A stretch of DNA of 33,640 nucleotides, taken from contig JAAYDO010000126.1 of assembly GCA_012729225.1 (NCBI GenBank), positions 1-33,640 of the forward strand, in the 5' to 3' direction. Shown piece by piece: positions 33,412 through 33,640 of this stretch (its first letter is position 1; each line of letters opens with the position of its first letter). The DNA is from Bacteroidales bacterium. GTDB lineage: Bacteria; Bacteroidota; Bacteroidia; Bacteroidales; Bacteroidaceae. The notes beneath the pieces are model-generated. The model did not search any database. It saw nothing but the letters and a program-made list of their open reading frames with translations, and had not been told where the DNA came from. The translations under genes were made by a program, and so were the position numbers.

Positions 33412-33640
33412 CGTGAGTTCGACGAGTTTGGAAGATGAAGCAGTCGGTCTCGACTGTTAGCACATCTTTCCAATCATTCTCCTTTCATTTTTTTGTCAAA
33501 AATCATGGATGGTTCAATGGTCGTTTGACTTGAATGGAAGAAAGGCAAAGCGATTCTGACAGATTTTGTCGCTGGGCAACTCTTCCAAGAGAATGAAAGA
33601 CATTCCACTGTATTCTATAAATCAGCATATCTTCTTTATA
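33412..33640 (+). repeat. Interspersed 0.5-kb repeat, copy D, cut by the window end
   Basis: It begins CGTGAGTTCGACGAG on the base after the lipoprotein stop codon. Shared blocks TCTTTCCAATCATTCTC (offset 53), AATCATGGATGGTTC and GACAGATTTTGTCGC (offset 146) align with copies B and C. The window ends before the position expected for the 22-bp array (offset 282, about 33694). Confidence 0.75.

Overview
The window looks like chromosomal DNA of a Bacteroidales bacterium, most likely a Prevotellaceae member (Prevotella/Segatella type). This rests on the repeated TAnnTTTG promoter element upstream of many genes, an 1126-residue SecA with a C-terminal zinc motif, a fused FeoA-FeoB, a GDP-fucose gene pair, xylan/arabinan-directed GH8 and GH43 enzymes, and a Lnb-type (DUF4105) lipoprotein N-acyltransferase. 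No tRNA, rRNA, CRISPR, phage or transposase gene is visible.

Layout. 331-1295: cytidine deaminase and a RidA-type deaminase (+). 1383-2123: a YD-repeat lipoprotein (-). 2498-8287: a small plant-polysaccharide locus with a GH8 exo-oligoxylanase (+) and a two-gene GH43 operon (-), without SusC/SusD. 8639-14874: lnb overlapping a degenerate alkaline-phosphatase-superfamily gene, then secA (+). 15559-18874: a minus-strand run of a RIC-like di-iron/LuxR fusion regulator, gmd and fcl. 19126-21654: feoAB and a tiny Cys-rich FeoB-associated protein, divergent from the regulator. 21801-24277: a short CbpA-like J protein (-) and a cytosolic-looking 5'-nucleotidase (+). 24831-25853: a dispanin/GYF_2 membrane protein and a DUF2752 protein (-). 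26046-31766: a complete tripartite RND efflux operon (adaptor, pump, TolC; -). 31933-33411: a divergent AraC-family regulator and a small lipoprotein (+).

The most unusual structure is not a gene. A roughly 0.5-kb non-coding repeat occurs four times: about 3905-4315 inverted, 14957-15455, 24278-24775, and from 33412 to the window end. The two full copies keep internal landmarks at nearly the same offsets (53-54, 149, 282 and about 480). Three copies carry an internal array of 17-nt units repeating every 22 bp. The elements lie between convergent genes, about 9-11 kb apart, and two begin on the base after a stop codon. This resembles the placement of REP/BIME elements but is larger and has its own architecture.

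Two protein-level points also stand out. One is the phosphatase-like protein coupled to Lnb, which has lost its nucleophile and most metal ligands. The other is the di-iron-sensor/LuxR fusion sitting between the Feo iron-uptake genes and the GDP-fucose genes.
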